Made by a program: the position numbers and the translations under genes. A DNA stretch of 36,919 bases from Streptomyces sp. Isolate_45. GTDB lineage: Bacteria; Actinomycetota; Actinomycetes; Streptomycetales; Streptomycetaceae. Location of the stretch: contig NZ_JANFAK020000086.1 of NCBI RefSeq assembly GCF_024721315.2, forward strand, positions 1-36,919, given 5' to 3'. Shown here one piece after another: positions 15,901 to 22,845 of the stretch. The notes below the pieces were generated by a model. That model was not told the origin of the DNA, made no database searches, and was given only the letters and a program-made list of their open reading frames with translations. Numbering within the stretch: the first letter of the stretch is position 1; every line of letters begins with the position of its first letter.

Positions 15901-16992
15901 ATGGGTGTTTCGAGCGGAAGCGGGGTTGGTGTGACGTCTGGGCAGGACATACCCGAGGAGTACCTGAGCGGGTACGTACGGATCCTCGAAGGCGTCGCGG
16001 CGACCGGCCGCCGCCCCGGACGGGACGAACTGGACACCCGCCGGGCCCTCGGCGAGAAGGCGGCCGAGGCCGGCTTCGCACTGCGCGGGCTGATCGGCGC
16101 CCACCTCGCCGCCACCCGGACCGTGCTCGGCGGCCGGATGGCCCCGGACCACGTGCTCGCGGCGGTGGAACAGACCGTCGACGCCTTCGCCGAAGGGCAC
16201 GAGCGGGCGCAGCGCCTGGCGATCCGCCAGGAGGAGGCCGCACGACGCGAGTTCATAGACGACCTGCTGCTCGGACGCAGCGACCTCGGTCGGCTCAGCG
16301 AACGCGCGGCACGCTTCGGACTGCACCTGGCGCACGAGCACGCGGTCGCCGTCGCCCGGGGCTCCGAGGCCTACGAGGACACGGGCCCCGCGATCCGGCG
16401 GGTGGAACAGGCCCTGACCGGACGGTTCGGGAACAGGACCTTCCTCCTCGCCACCAAGGACGGCCAGCTGATCTGCGTGGCCCCCGGTGACCAGGACGAC
16501 GTACTGGCCCACTTCGCCAAGCAGGCCTACGCGACGACCGCCACCCCCGGCCTCGTCGGGATCGGCCGGCCCCATCCGGGCGCGGGCGGGGTCGTGACCT
16601 CGTACGAGGAGGCCCTCGGAGCGCTCGACCTCGCGGACCGGCTCGACCTCGAAGGGCCGGTGCTGCGCTCGGCCGACCTGCTGGTCTTCCCGGTCCTGGC
16701 CCGGGACCGGGCGGCGATGACCGACCTGGTGCTCAGCGTGCTGGGCCCGCTCCAGGCGGGACGGGGCGGGGCCCGGCCCCTGCTCGACACGCTCAACGTG
16801 TACTTCGACTCGGGGTGCGTGGCGGCCGAGGCGGCCCGGCGGCTGAGCCTGAGCGTACGGGCGCTGACGTACCGGCTGGAGCGGATCCACCGACTCACGG
16901 GGTCCGACCCCGGGGATCCGGTGGACCGGTACACCCTCCAGACGGCGGCGATCGGGGCCCGGCTGCTGAACTGGCCGGCCCAGGACTTCTAG
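15901..16992 (+). CDS. PucR/CdaR-type helix-turn-helix transcriptional regulator
   Basis: 363 aa from the ATG at 15901; the GTG at 15931, just before SGQDIPEEYL, is an alternative, and neither has a strong SD. The N-terminal ~110 residues are helical. The middle (about 130-270) is the GGDEF-like/PucR linking domain. The C-terminal ~60 residues are the HTH_30 domain of PucR and CdaR: LLDTLNVYFDSGCVAAEAAR, then LSLSVRALTYRLERIHRLTG. PucR proteins control purine catabolism or other pathways. A uricase lies 3 kb away, so a purine role is possible, but other genes intervene and family members have very diverse targets. Confidence 0.9.
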   Translation: MGVSSGSGVGVTSGQDIPEEYLSGYVRILEGVAATGRRPGRDELDTRRALGEKAAEAGFALRGLIGAHLAATRTVLGGRMAPDHVLAAVEQTVDAFAEGHERAQRLAIRQEEAARREFIDDLLLGRSDLGRLSERAARFGLHLAHEHAVAVARGSEAYEDTGPAIRRVEQALTGRFGNRTFLLATKDGQLICVAPGDQDDVLAHFAKQAYATTATPGLVGIGRPHPGAGGVVTSYEEALGALDLADRLDLEGPVLRSADLLVFPVLARDRAAMTDLVLSVLGPLQAGRGGARPLLDTLNVYFDSGCVAAEAARRLSLSVRALTYRLERIHRLTGSDPGDPVDRYTLQTAAIGARLLNWPAQDF

Positions 16993-16994
16993 GG

Positions 16995-17037
16995 CCTGGA
17001 CCGGGTCCGGGGCGCGGGTGCCGGGACCCGGTCCAGG
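16995..17037 (+). terminator. strong terminator hairpin after the PucR-type gene
   Basis: Perfect 14-bp arms CCTGGACCGGGTCC (16995-17008) and GGACCCGGTCCAGG (17024-17037) with a 15-nt loop, beginning three bases after the stop codon. The remaining ~310 bp up to 17346 are G-rich and contain no gene or motif I can support. Confidence 0.8.
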
Positions 17038-17346
17038 GGCTAGGAGTCCTTGGCCGGGTCCCGGGCGCGGGCGCCGTCACCGTCGTGCCCGGCTCGTGCC
17101 GGCGTTCCGTCACATCCCGGCGGGGCAAAGGGTTTCGCGTCGGGGCGAGGTGGGCCGGCGCCCGGGAGGGAGCGGTCCGTCGGGTCCACCCCGGGGCTCC
17201 GGGCACCGCATCACCCGTACGGGCCCGGCCCGTCACCCGTCGCGCTCGGCCGTCTGTCAGCCGACGGGGGTGTCTTCGTCCTCCGGTCGGGGGCTTCTTG
17301 GGTTCCGGTGGGGACTTCACCGGTGTGTCGGGGCACAAAGCGGGGC

Positions 17347-17697
17347 ATGAGCGGTGCGCGATTCGCACGGGCAGTGGCGGCGAGGGCCCTGACAGTGGCC
17401 TGCGTCGCACTGCTGTGCCTGTTCGGCGCCGGTCCGGCGGCCACGACGGTCGCCGAGATCCGGCCCGTCTCCTCCGCCCCGGCCGAACCCACCGAGGGAC
17501 AGTCGGATCCGGCCTCGGAACCCGAGGCCCGCGCCGCCCTGCGGGCCCAGTCCCGCGCGCTGCCGTCCGTACGGCAGCTGCCCCCGAGGGAGTTTCACGT
17601 GAAACACGCGGGCTCGCCCTCCCGCGTGACCTCGTACGGGCCGACCGGGCCGGTCACCTCGCTGGTCGTCGTACGGAGTGTGGTCCTGCGCTGCTGA
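17347..17697 (+). CDS. small secreted protein of unknown function with a parS site in its coding sequence
   Basis: 116 aa. Residues 1-33 look like a Sec signal peptide: RFARAVAARA, hydrophobic LTVACVALLCLFGAGPA, and an A-x-A-like site near ATTVAE. The mature part is Pro/Ser/Ala-rich with no recognised domain and ends VTSLVVVRSVVLRC. The segment EFHVKHA is encoded by the parS consensus (17592-17605), so the reading frame there is constrained by the DNA site. The start is uncertain because there is only a weak GCGGGG before the ATG. Coding bias is acceptable, but the gene is not confirmed by homology. Confidence 0.6.
   Translation: MSGARFARAVAARALTVACVALLCLFGAGPAATTVAEIRPVSSAPAEPTEGQSDPASEPEARAALRAQSRALPSVRQLPPREFHVKHAGSPSRVTSYGPTGPVTSLVVVRSVVLRC
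17592..17605. other. parS site inside a coding sequence
   Basis: GTTTCACGTGAAAC, an exact 14-bp parS core. Unlike the other three sites in the window, its symmetry does not extend beyond the core, and it lies within the gene at 17347-17697 and not in an intergenic hairpin. Confidence 0.9.
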
Positions 17698-17756
17698 CCG
17701 GGCCGAGCAGCGGAGACGACCCCCCACACCCCCTCGAACCACCGTGAGGTTCCGCC

Positions 17757-17933
17757 ATGCCCATCGACCCCTACGCCGCCCTGAACGCCATGCTCCGCGC
17801 CGAGGCCGCCCGCTGCACCCCGCCGGCCCGCAAGCCGGAACGCCCCGCGCCGCAGGCCGTCACCACCGAACCCAAGGCCGAGAGCGAACACCAGCCGGCC
17901 CTGGCGGCCGGGACGCCCGACACGGCCGCATAG
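17757..17933 (+). CDS. small hypothetical protein (58 aa)
   Basis: The ATG at 17757 is preceded by GTGAGG. It encodes a short N-terminal helix, MPIDPYAALNAMLRAEAARC, followed by a Pro/Ala/Glu-rich disordered tail. No known domain is recognised. Third-position GC is high across the frame, which supports coding. It lies 59 bp after the secreted-protein gene and may share its transcript. It is followed by a nest of palindromes that separates it from the convergent gene at 18066. Confidence 0.55.
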   Translation: MPIDPYAALNAMLRAEAARCTPPARKPERPAPQAVTTEPKAESEHQPALAAGTPDTAA

Positions 17934-17936
17934 CCT

Positions 17937-18054
17937 CCCGGACACATGGCGCGGCACCGGTTCCCACGCCCTCGGCGTGCGACACATGGCCATGTGCTCA
18001 TGTGGTCGTGCTCGACCACGGGGCACGGGAACCGGCGCCCGCCCCGGTGTCCGG
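17937..18054. terminator. nested inverted repeats between convergent genes
   Basis: Three concentric repeats are present. The outer pair is CCGGACAC (17938-17945) and GTGTCCGG (18047-18054). The middle pair is GGCACCGGTTCCC (17953-17965) and GGGAACCGGCGCC (18027-18039), with one G-U mismatch. In the centre are a perfect 14-bp palindrome CACATGGCCATGTG (17983-17996) and a small hairpin GTGGTCG/CGACCAC (18002-18019). The whole could fold as a multi-branched structure. Its position between convergent stops makes a bidirectional terminator the simplest role. Confidence 0.6.
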
Positions 18055-18065
18055 CGGCGGCCGGA

Positions 18066-18476
18066 TCAGGGCTCGCGCGTGTAGTAGCGGTAGAACGCCG
18101 CGAGCCCCACGCCCACGCCGACGGCCAACCCCACACCGGTGGCGCGGAGTACCGATTCGTTGGTCAGGCTGTGCAGGTAACCGGCGGCGACACCGCCGAA
18201 GACGCCGTACGCGGCGGCGTGCACCTCCCGCTTCAGCCTGGGACCCACCCGGGCCAGGGCGAACATGATCGCGGCGAAGAGGACCCCGCACAGGATCCCG
18301 TAGAAGACGTTGCCCGCGTCGACCGGGCCCATCTGGCGCTTGATGAAGGCCGCCCACACCCCGTAGACGAGGCCGGCCAGCAACGCACGGACCAGCGCGC
18401 TCTTGCCGAGGTGGTGCGCATCGGCCGACCTCGTCGGTCGGTGCCGCCTGGAGACGGTAGGTGCCGCATGTGCCAT
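18066..18476 (-). CDS. conserved-type integral membrane protein, function unknown
   Basis: 136 aa; the ATG at 18476 follows GAGAGGAG. A basic N-terminus (VSRRHRPTRS) precedes about four TM helices: ~27-46, ~53-74, ~84-104 and ~112-130. The helices contain small-residue motifs such as AAAYGVFGGVAAGY and VGLAVGVGVGLAAFY. The ending YRYYTREP is polar. No catalytic motif is visible. It is divergent from the membrane protein at 18601 with little space between, so the two may share a promoter region of about 120 bp. Confidence 0.75.
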   Translation of the reverse strand: MAHAAPTVSRRHRPTRSADAHHLGKSALVRALLAGLVYGVWAAFIKRQMGPVDAGNVFYGILCGVLFAAIMFALARVGPRLKREVHAAAYGVFGGVAAGYLHSLTNESVLRATGVGLAVGVGVGLAAFYRYYTREP

Positions 18477-18600
18477 GACGGGGCTCCTCTCTTCCAGCCT
18501 CCAGAGCACACCCGCCACCCCCGCCCGGCAAGTGGATCACCCGTCCGGCCGCCGGGAGGACGCTCCGGCCGGACCGCTCCACCCACTCGCAGCAACAGCG

Positions 18601-19464
18601 GTGGCGCCGCCCCGCGCCCCGCCTTTCCCTGGTGACGTGCGCACCTTCCTGTCGGCGGCCCTCATCGTCCTCGTGACCCTGCTCGTGCCCGCGAGCGCCG
18701 TCGCGTACTGGGCCGACCACGAGCTGGGGAACGCCGACCGCTACACCGCGGCCATGTCCCCGCTCGCCGAGGACCCCGCCGTCCAGGGAGTCGTCGTCAC
18801 CCAGGCCGGCCGCGCCCTCGCCGGACAGATCGACGCAGGCCCCTTCCAGGACACGGTCGACGACCTCATCGGCGAGGCCCTCCGCTCCTTCGCCGGAACC
18901 CCCGCCTACCGAACGGCCTGGGACGCCGCGAACCGCGCCGCGCACGCCGCCTTCCTCGACGCCCTCACCACCGGCCACGGCGACGCCCTCACCATCGACC
19001 TCGCCCCCGTGATCGCCCAGGTCAAGAGCGAACTGGTCGGGGACGGCGTGCCCTTCGCCGACCGCATCCCCGAGACCCACCTGTCCGTGAAGGTCATGGA
19101 GTACGACAACCTCGGCGCGCTCCGGAAGGGCTTCCACGCGCTCCAGATCGCGGGCGTCTGGCTCCCCCTGCTGACGCTGGCGCTCGCCGCGGCGGCCATC
19201 GCCGTCGCCGTCCGACGCCGGCACGCCGTCCTCGCGACCGGGATCGGTCTCGCCGTCGGGGCCGCACTGCTGTGGATCACGGTCACCCTCTGCCGCCGCC
19301 TCGCCCTCGACGACCTGCCGCCCGACGTCGACAGGCAGGCCGCCGCCGCCGTCTACGACGCGCTCACCGCGTACCTGCGGACCACCGCGTGGATCGTCCT
19401 CGCCGTCGGCCTCGCCGCGGCCCTCGCTGCCTGGCTGACCGGCCGGCTCCGCCGCACCCCATAA
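18601..19464 (+). CDS. membrane protein with large extracytoplasmic domain
   Basis: About 287 aa. The layout is one N-terminal TM helix (FLSAALIVLVTLLVPASAVAY), an extracytoplasmic domain of ~165 residues beginning WADHELGNADRYTAAMSPLAEDPAVQ, then three C-terminal TM helices. Actinobacteria have a family of such membrane proteins with DRYxxxxxPLAxDPxVQ after the first helix; none has a known biochemical role as far as I know. The start is uncertain: GTG 18601 and GTG 18637 are both possible, neither has a clear SD, and the ATG at 18478 would overlap the divergent promoter. The FUSC exporter follows 71 bp downstream, so co-expression is likely. Confidence 0.78.
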   Translation: MAPPRAPPFPGDVRTFLSAALIVLVTLLVPASAVAYWADHELGNADRYTAAMSPLAEDPAVQGVVVTQAGRALAGQIDAGPFQDTVDDLIGEALRSFAGTPAYRTAWDAANRAAHAAFLDALTTGHGDALTIDLAPVIAQVKSELVGDGVPFADRIPETHLSVKVMEYDNLGALRKGFHALQIAGVWLPLLTLALAAAAIAVAVRRRHAVLATGIGLAVGAALLWITVTLCRRLALDDLPPDVDRQAAAAVYDALTAYLRTTAWIVLAVGLAAALAAWLTGRLRRTP

Positions 19465-19535
19465 GCTCGGAAGGTACCCATCCTCCGCAGAACTCCCCAG
19501 AAGAACCGATTCGCGAGCGGCGACACGGAAGCGGA

Positions 19536-21527
19536 ATGACCACCGAACGACGCACCGAGCACATACCCTCCGGCCGGGCCCGGCCGAACCCCCTGGCACC
19601 CCCCTCCTGGCTGCTCGCGGGTCTGCGGCCGACGTCCGCCCCCGTCCCCTGGGCCGCCGTCCTGCGCGCCGGCGTCGCCCTGTCCGTCCCGCTGGCCGTC
19701 GGTTTCGCGCTGGACGAGCCCGAGTACGGTGCGCTCGTCTCCATGGGGGCCCTCTCCGGGGTGATCGGCGACACCGCCGACGCCTACCGGATGCGCGTCC
19801 TCAACATCGCCGTCCCGCAGTTCTTCGGCGCCGTCGGGGTGGCCCTGGGCACGCTCGTGTTCGGACAGGGCTGGCTCGCCGTCGGCGTCCTCACCCTGAT
19901 CGCCCTCGTCTCCGGCATGATCTCCTCGATCGGCACCGTCGCCTCGGTGTCCGGACTGCTGCTCCTGCTCAACGCCGTCGTCGGCGCCGGGCTGCCCATG
20001 CCGCGGCCCTGGTGGATCGCGCCCCTGCTGCTCGGCGCCGGCGGGCTCTTCGTCCTGGCGCTCACCCTGCTCGGCTGGCCCCTGCGCGGCCGCCGGCCGG
20101 AACGGGCCGCCGTCGCCGCCGCCTACCGGGCCCTGGCCGACGGCCTCGAAGCGGCGGGCGGACCCGCGTACGAGGACCGCCGCCGCGAGGTCACCCTCGC
20201 CCTGAACCACGCCTACGACCTGGTCCTCGGTCGGCGCGCCCGCGTTCACGGGCGCAGCCCGTCCCTCGTGCGGATGCTCGCCCAGCTGAACGTGCTCATC
20301 CCGCTCGTAGAGGCCGCCCCCGCCGCGCACCTGCGACGTCGACCGCTGCCGCCGGAGGTCCCGGCGGCCGTCCGCGAGCTGGCCGACGCCGTCGAGGAGG
20401 GCCGCACCGGATCCCACACCCTCGTGCTCCCCGCCCCGCACAGCCAGTCCGAGCGGGCCATCGACGCCGCCCTGCGGCACGCGGCGGCCATCGTGCACCT
20501 CGGGGAACCGGAGACCCACAACGTCGACGACCGGCTCGGGCGGCCCGCCGCCCTGCGGGTGCGGGCCCGGCGCGCCGTGCGAGACATGATGCTGTCCTCG
20601 GCCTCCTGGCGGTACGGGCTGCGCCTCGCGCTGTGCATCGGGCTGGCCCAGTCGCTGGTGTCGCTGATCGAGGTCGAGCGTTCGTACTGGGTGGCGCTGA
20701 CCGTCACGTTCGTCCTCAAGCCGGACTTCGGCTCGGTGTTCTCCCGCGCCCTACTGCGGGCGCTGGGCACGGCGGCCGGGCTGGTGCTCGCCGCGGCGGT
20801 GCTGTCCGAGGTACCGCGCGGCTGGTGGGACGTGCCGGTGATGTTCGCGCTCGCCGCGCTGATCCCCGCGTTCTCGGCGAAGGGGTACGCCTTCCAGACG
20901 GCGGCGATCACGCCGGTCATCCTGCTGCTGTCCGACCTGCTCAACCACCAGGGGTTCGACCTGATCCGGCCGCGGCTGCTGGACAGTCTGATCGGGTGCG
21001 CGATCACCCTGCTCGCCGGTTACCTCCTGTGGCCGGAGAGCTGGCGGACCCGGCTCGGGGACCGGCTCGCGGACTCCGTCGACGACGCGGCGCGGTACGT
21101 GGAGCGGTCCTTCGCGCCGGTGGCGGACGAGGCCGCCGTGCGGGTGGCGCGGCAGGCGCGGCTTCAGGCGCGGCGGCGGATCTATCGGGATCTGTCCGGG
21201 GTGCGGAGCGAGTTCCAGCGGGCGTTGACGGAGCCGCCGCCGACCGGGGCGCGGGCGGCGGCGTGGTGGCCGTTGGTGGTGGCCGTCGAGCGGATCGTCG
21301 ACGCGACGACGGCTGCGCGGGTGCGGGTGAACCACGGGGCGGAGCCGCCGGCCGCGGAGGAGGTCGAACGGATCGCGCGGGAGCTGCGGGGGCTTGCCGA
21401 GGGGGTCCGCAGCAGCGTGACGCCGGTCCGCGTCGAGGTCCCTCCGGCGCTCGACGCGTCGAGCGTCCTGTCCCCGGTCCACCAGGAGGTGGCGGCGGCC
21501 CGCGCGATAGCCCAACCGGCGCGGTAG
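19536..21527 (+). CDS. FUSC family protein (aromatic-acid exporter/YccC-like)
   Basis: 663 aa; the ATG follows GGAAGCGGA. Two repeated blocks of about five or six TM helices each are separated by a soluble region of about 200 residues. The N-terminal block starts at VPWAAVLRAGVALSVPLAVG. The second, FUSC_2-type block starts at SWRYGLRLALCIGLAQSLVS and continues YWVALTVTFVLKPDFGSVFSRALLRALGT, the family signature. A ~140-residue cytoplasmic helical tail follows. FUSC proteins form plasma-membrane efflux pumps for aromatic carboxylates and related acids (family knowledge); the substrate here is unknown. It is probably co-transcribed with the gene upstream. Confidence 0.9.
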   Translation: MTTERRTEHIPSGRARPNPLAPPSWLLAGLRPTSAPVPWAAVLRAGVALSVPLAVGFALDEPEYGALVSMGALSGVIGDTADAYRMRVLNIAVPQFFGAVGVALGTLVFGQGWLAVGVLTLIALVSGMISSIGTVASVSGLLLLLNAVVGAGLPMPRPWWIAPLLLGAGGLFVLALTLLGWPLRGRRPERAAVAAAYRALADGLEAAGGPAYEDRRREVTLALNHAYDLVLGRRARVHGRSPSLVRMLAQLNVLIPLVEAAPAAHLRRRPLPPEVPAAVRELADAVEEGRTGSHTLVLPAPHSQSERAIDAALRHAAAIVHLGEPETHNVDDRLGRPAALRVRARRAVRDMMLSSASWRYGLRLALCIGLAQSLVSLIEVERSYWVALTVTFVLKPDFGSVFSRALLRALGTAAGLVLAAAVLSEVPRGWWDVPVMFALAALIPAFSAKGYAFQTAAITPVILLLSDLLNHQGFDLIRPRLLDSLIGCAITLLAGYLLWPESWRTRLGDRLADSVDDAARYVERSFAPVADEAAVRVARQARLQARRRIYRDLSGVRSEFQRALTEPPPTGARAAAWWPLVVAVERIVDATTAARVRVNHGAEPPAAEEVERIARELRGLAEGVRSSVTPVRVEVPPALDASSVLSPVHQEVAAARAIAQPAR

Positions 21528-21552
21528 CCCTGACCTCTGCCCTGCCCTGGCC

Positions 21553-21590
21553 GGGTGGGTGGGTGGGTGGGTGGGTGGGTGGGGGCTGCG
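21553..21590 (+). repeat. (GGGT)n tract, potential G-quadruplex
   Basis: Seven consecutive GGG runs spaced by single T residues, ending in GGGGGCTGCGGGGGCGGGG. Four adjacent G3 runs with 1-nt loops form a very stable parallel G-quadruplex in vitro (established). It lies ~26 bp after the FUSC stop. Confidence 0.75.
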
Positions 21591-21611
21591 GGGGCGGGGC
21601 GGCTGCGGGTG

Positions 21612-21760
21612 GGTCGGGGCCGGTGCCGGGGTGGGGTGTCGTCCGGGACGGGCATGATTTATGGCGCCCTGTCCGGGGCTGCGTTGGCGGGGCGGGAGCG
21701 CGCGCCAACAAATCACGTTTTAGTCCCGGACGACACCCCACCCCGTCCCCGACCCCGACC
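21612..21760. repeat. 38-bp imperfect inverted repeat with 73-bp spacer
   Basis: The arms at 21612-21649 and 21723-21760 match at 35 of 38 positions when one is reverse-complemented; the innermost 20 bp (ending GTCGTCCGGGAC) are perfect. The spacer is relatively AT-rich and itself contains loosely symmetric ATGATTT/AAATCAC and TGGCG/CGCCA blocks. It could be a MITE-like element or a structured RNA. I see no coding capacity. Confidence 0.7.
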
Positions 21761-21823
21761 TACGGCACACCGCCCTGTTCCGGCCCCCGGCCTCACATCC
21801 AGCCTCGCCGCACCATCAGCCTC

Positions 21824-22019
21824 GCCGGCGTTTGAGGCGCCGATCCAGCCCGGCCGGCGTTTGAGGCGCACACCCAGCCCCGCCGCACCATCAGCCTCGC
21901 CGGCGTTTGAGGCGCACACCCAGCCCCGCCGCACCATCAGCCCCGCCGGCGTTTGAGGCGCACACCCAGCCTCGCCGGCGTTTGAGGCGCCGATCCAGCC
22001 CGGCCGGCGTTTGAGGCGC
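21824..22019 (+). repeat. array of six GCCGGCGTTTGAGGCGC repeats with 29- and 46-bp periods
   Basis: Identical 17-bp copies start at 21824, 21853, 21899, 21945, 21974 and 22003. The spacings are 29, 46, 46, 29 and 29 bp. The longer units carry an extra 17-bp block of the type CGCCGCACCATCAGCC between copies. The motif resembles the common dispersed Streptomyces intergenic repeat containing CCGGCGTTTGAGG. It is followed by a GGGGCT...AGCCCC hairpin (22021-22039). The whole 21528-22122 stretch contains no gene I can support. Confidence 0.88.
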
Positions 22020-22122
22020 GGGGGCTGGGGCGGAGCCCCGGGGGCGCCCAGGGCCCAGGGGTGGGTCGCTCCAATGGGTCACTGCTCGGGCCCGGGGGCG
22101 GGGGGCGGGGGAGCATCGGGGC

Positions 22123-22845
22123 ATGAGGTACACCTCGTGGCGTGGCCACCGGCTGGCGGCCGTCGCCGCTCTGCTCACGGTGACCGTCGGGTGCGCCGAC
22201 GTGGAGGGGCTGCAGAGCGCCGGCGACCTCGGCACCGTGCACGCCCCGCAGAGCCTGTGGCGCGACATCCGTCCCGAGCCCGCCGCCCCGGGGCAGGAGC
22301 CGGGCGCGGCCGCGGTCGTGCCGGGGCTGCCCAAGGTGACGACCGGCAGCATGCGCGGCGTGAACGCGGTGGACGTCGTACGGGCCGACGTCACCGCCGC
22401 CACCGCCCAGGACGGCGGGACGGGCCGGCTGGTCGACCCGCGGGCGGCCCAGCGGATGACCCTCTGCACACAGGCTGTGGACGGCGGTCCGGACTGCCCC
22501 GTGCGCACCCCCGTCCTGCACGACGTGACGGGCAACGGCAAGGACGAGCTGATCACCGCCCTCGACATCGACGGCCGGCTCAGCGAGCTGCGCGTCTACA
22601 CCGTCCGGGACGACGGCAACATCGCCCGGATCCTGTCGCGCCGTGCGGTGCTGGAGGGGGTCGAGGTGGCCGCCGAGCACCTGGCGGTCCGCGAGCCGAC
22701 CTCGAACCCCGCCTACATCTCCGTCTCCGACTACGTGTGGGACCCGGACGCCGGGATCATGAACCTGTCGCAGCTCACCCTCGACGAGTGCTCCGGGCTC
22801 GCGGACGCCCCCCTCGGTGAGGACGGGACGCGATGCGCGCGCTGA
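22123..22845 (+). CDS. lipoprotein paired with a sensor kinase
   Basis: 240 aa. The signal peptide has basic residues (RYTSWRGHR), a hydrophobic stretch, and a lipobox-like TVTVGC with Cys24 as the lipidated residue. The exported domain includes VLHDVTGNGKDELITALDIDGRLSELRVYTV, which resembles an FG-GAP/VCBS-type calcium-binding repeat (DxTGNGxxE). It ends TRCAR, overlapping the histidine-kinase start by 13 bp, so the two are translationally coupled. By analogy with CseA, the lipoprotein partner of CseC in Streptomyces, it may modulate the kinase from outside the membrane (inference). No other family is recognised. Confidence 0.82.
   Translation: MRYTSWRGHRLAAVAALLTVTVGCADVEGLQSAGDLGTVHAPQSLWRDIRPEPAAPGQEPGAAAVVPGLPKVTTGSMRGVNAVDVVRADVTAATAQDGGTGRLVDPRAAQRMTLCTQAVDGGPDCPVRTPVLHDVTGNGKDELITALDIDGRLSELRVYTVRDDGNIARILSRRAVLEGVEVAAEHLAVREPTSNPAYISVSDYVWDPDAGIMNLSQLTLDECSGLADAPLGEDGTRCAR

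Noticed and set aside
21824..22019. CRISPR array
   Set aside because: The repeats are 17 bp with 12- or 29-bp spacers that are themselves repeated, not unique, and no cas gene is present.
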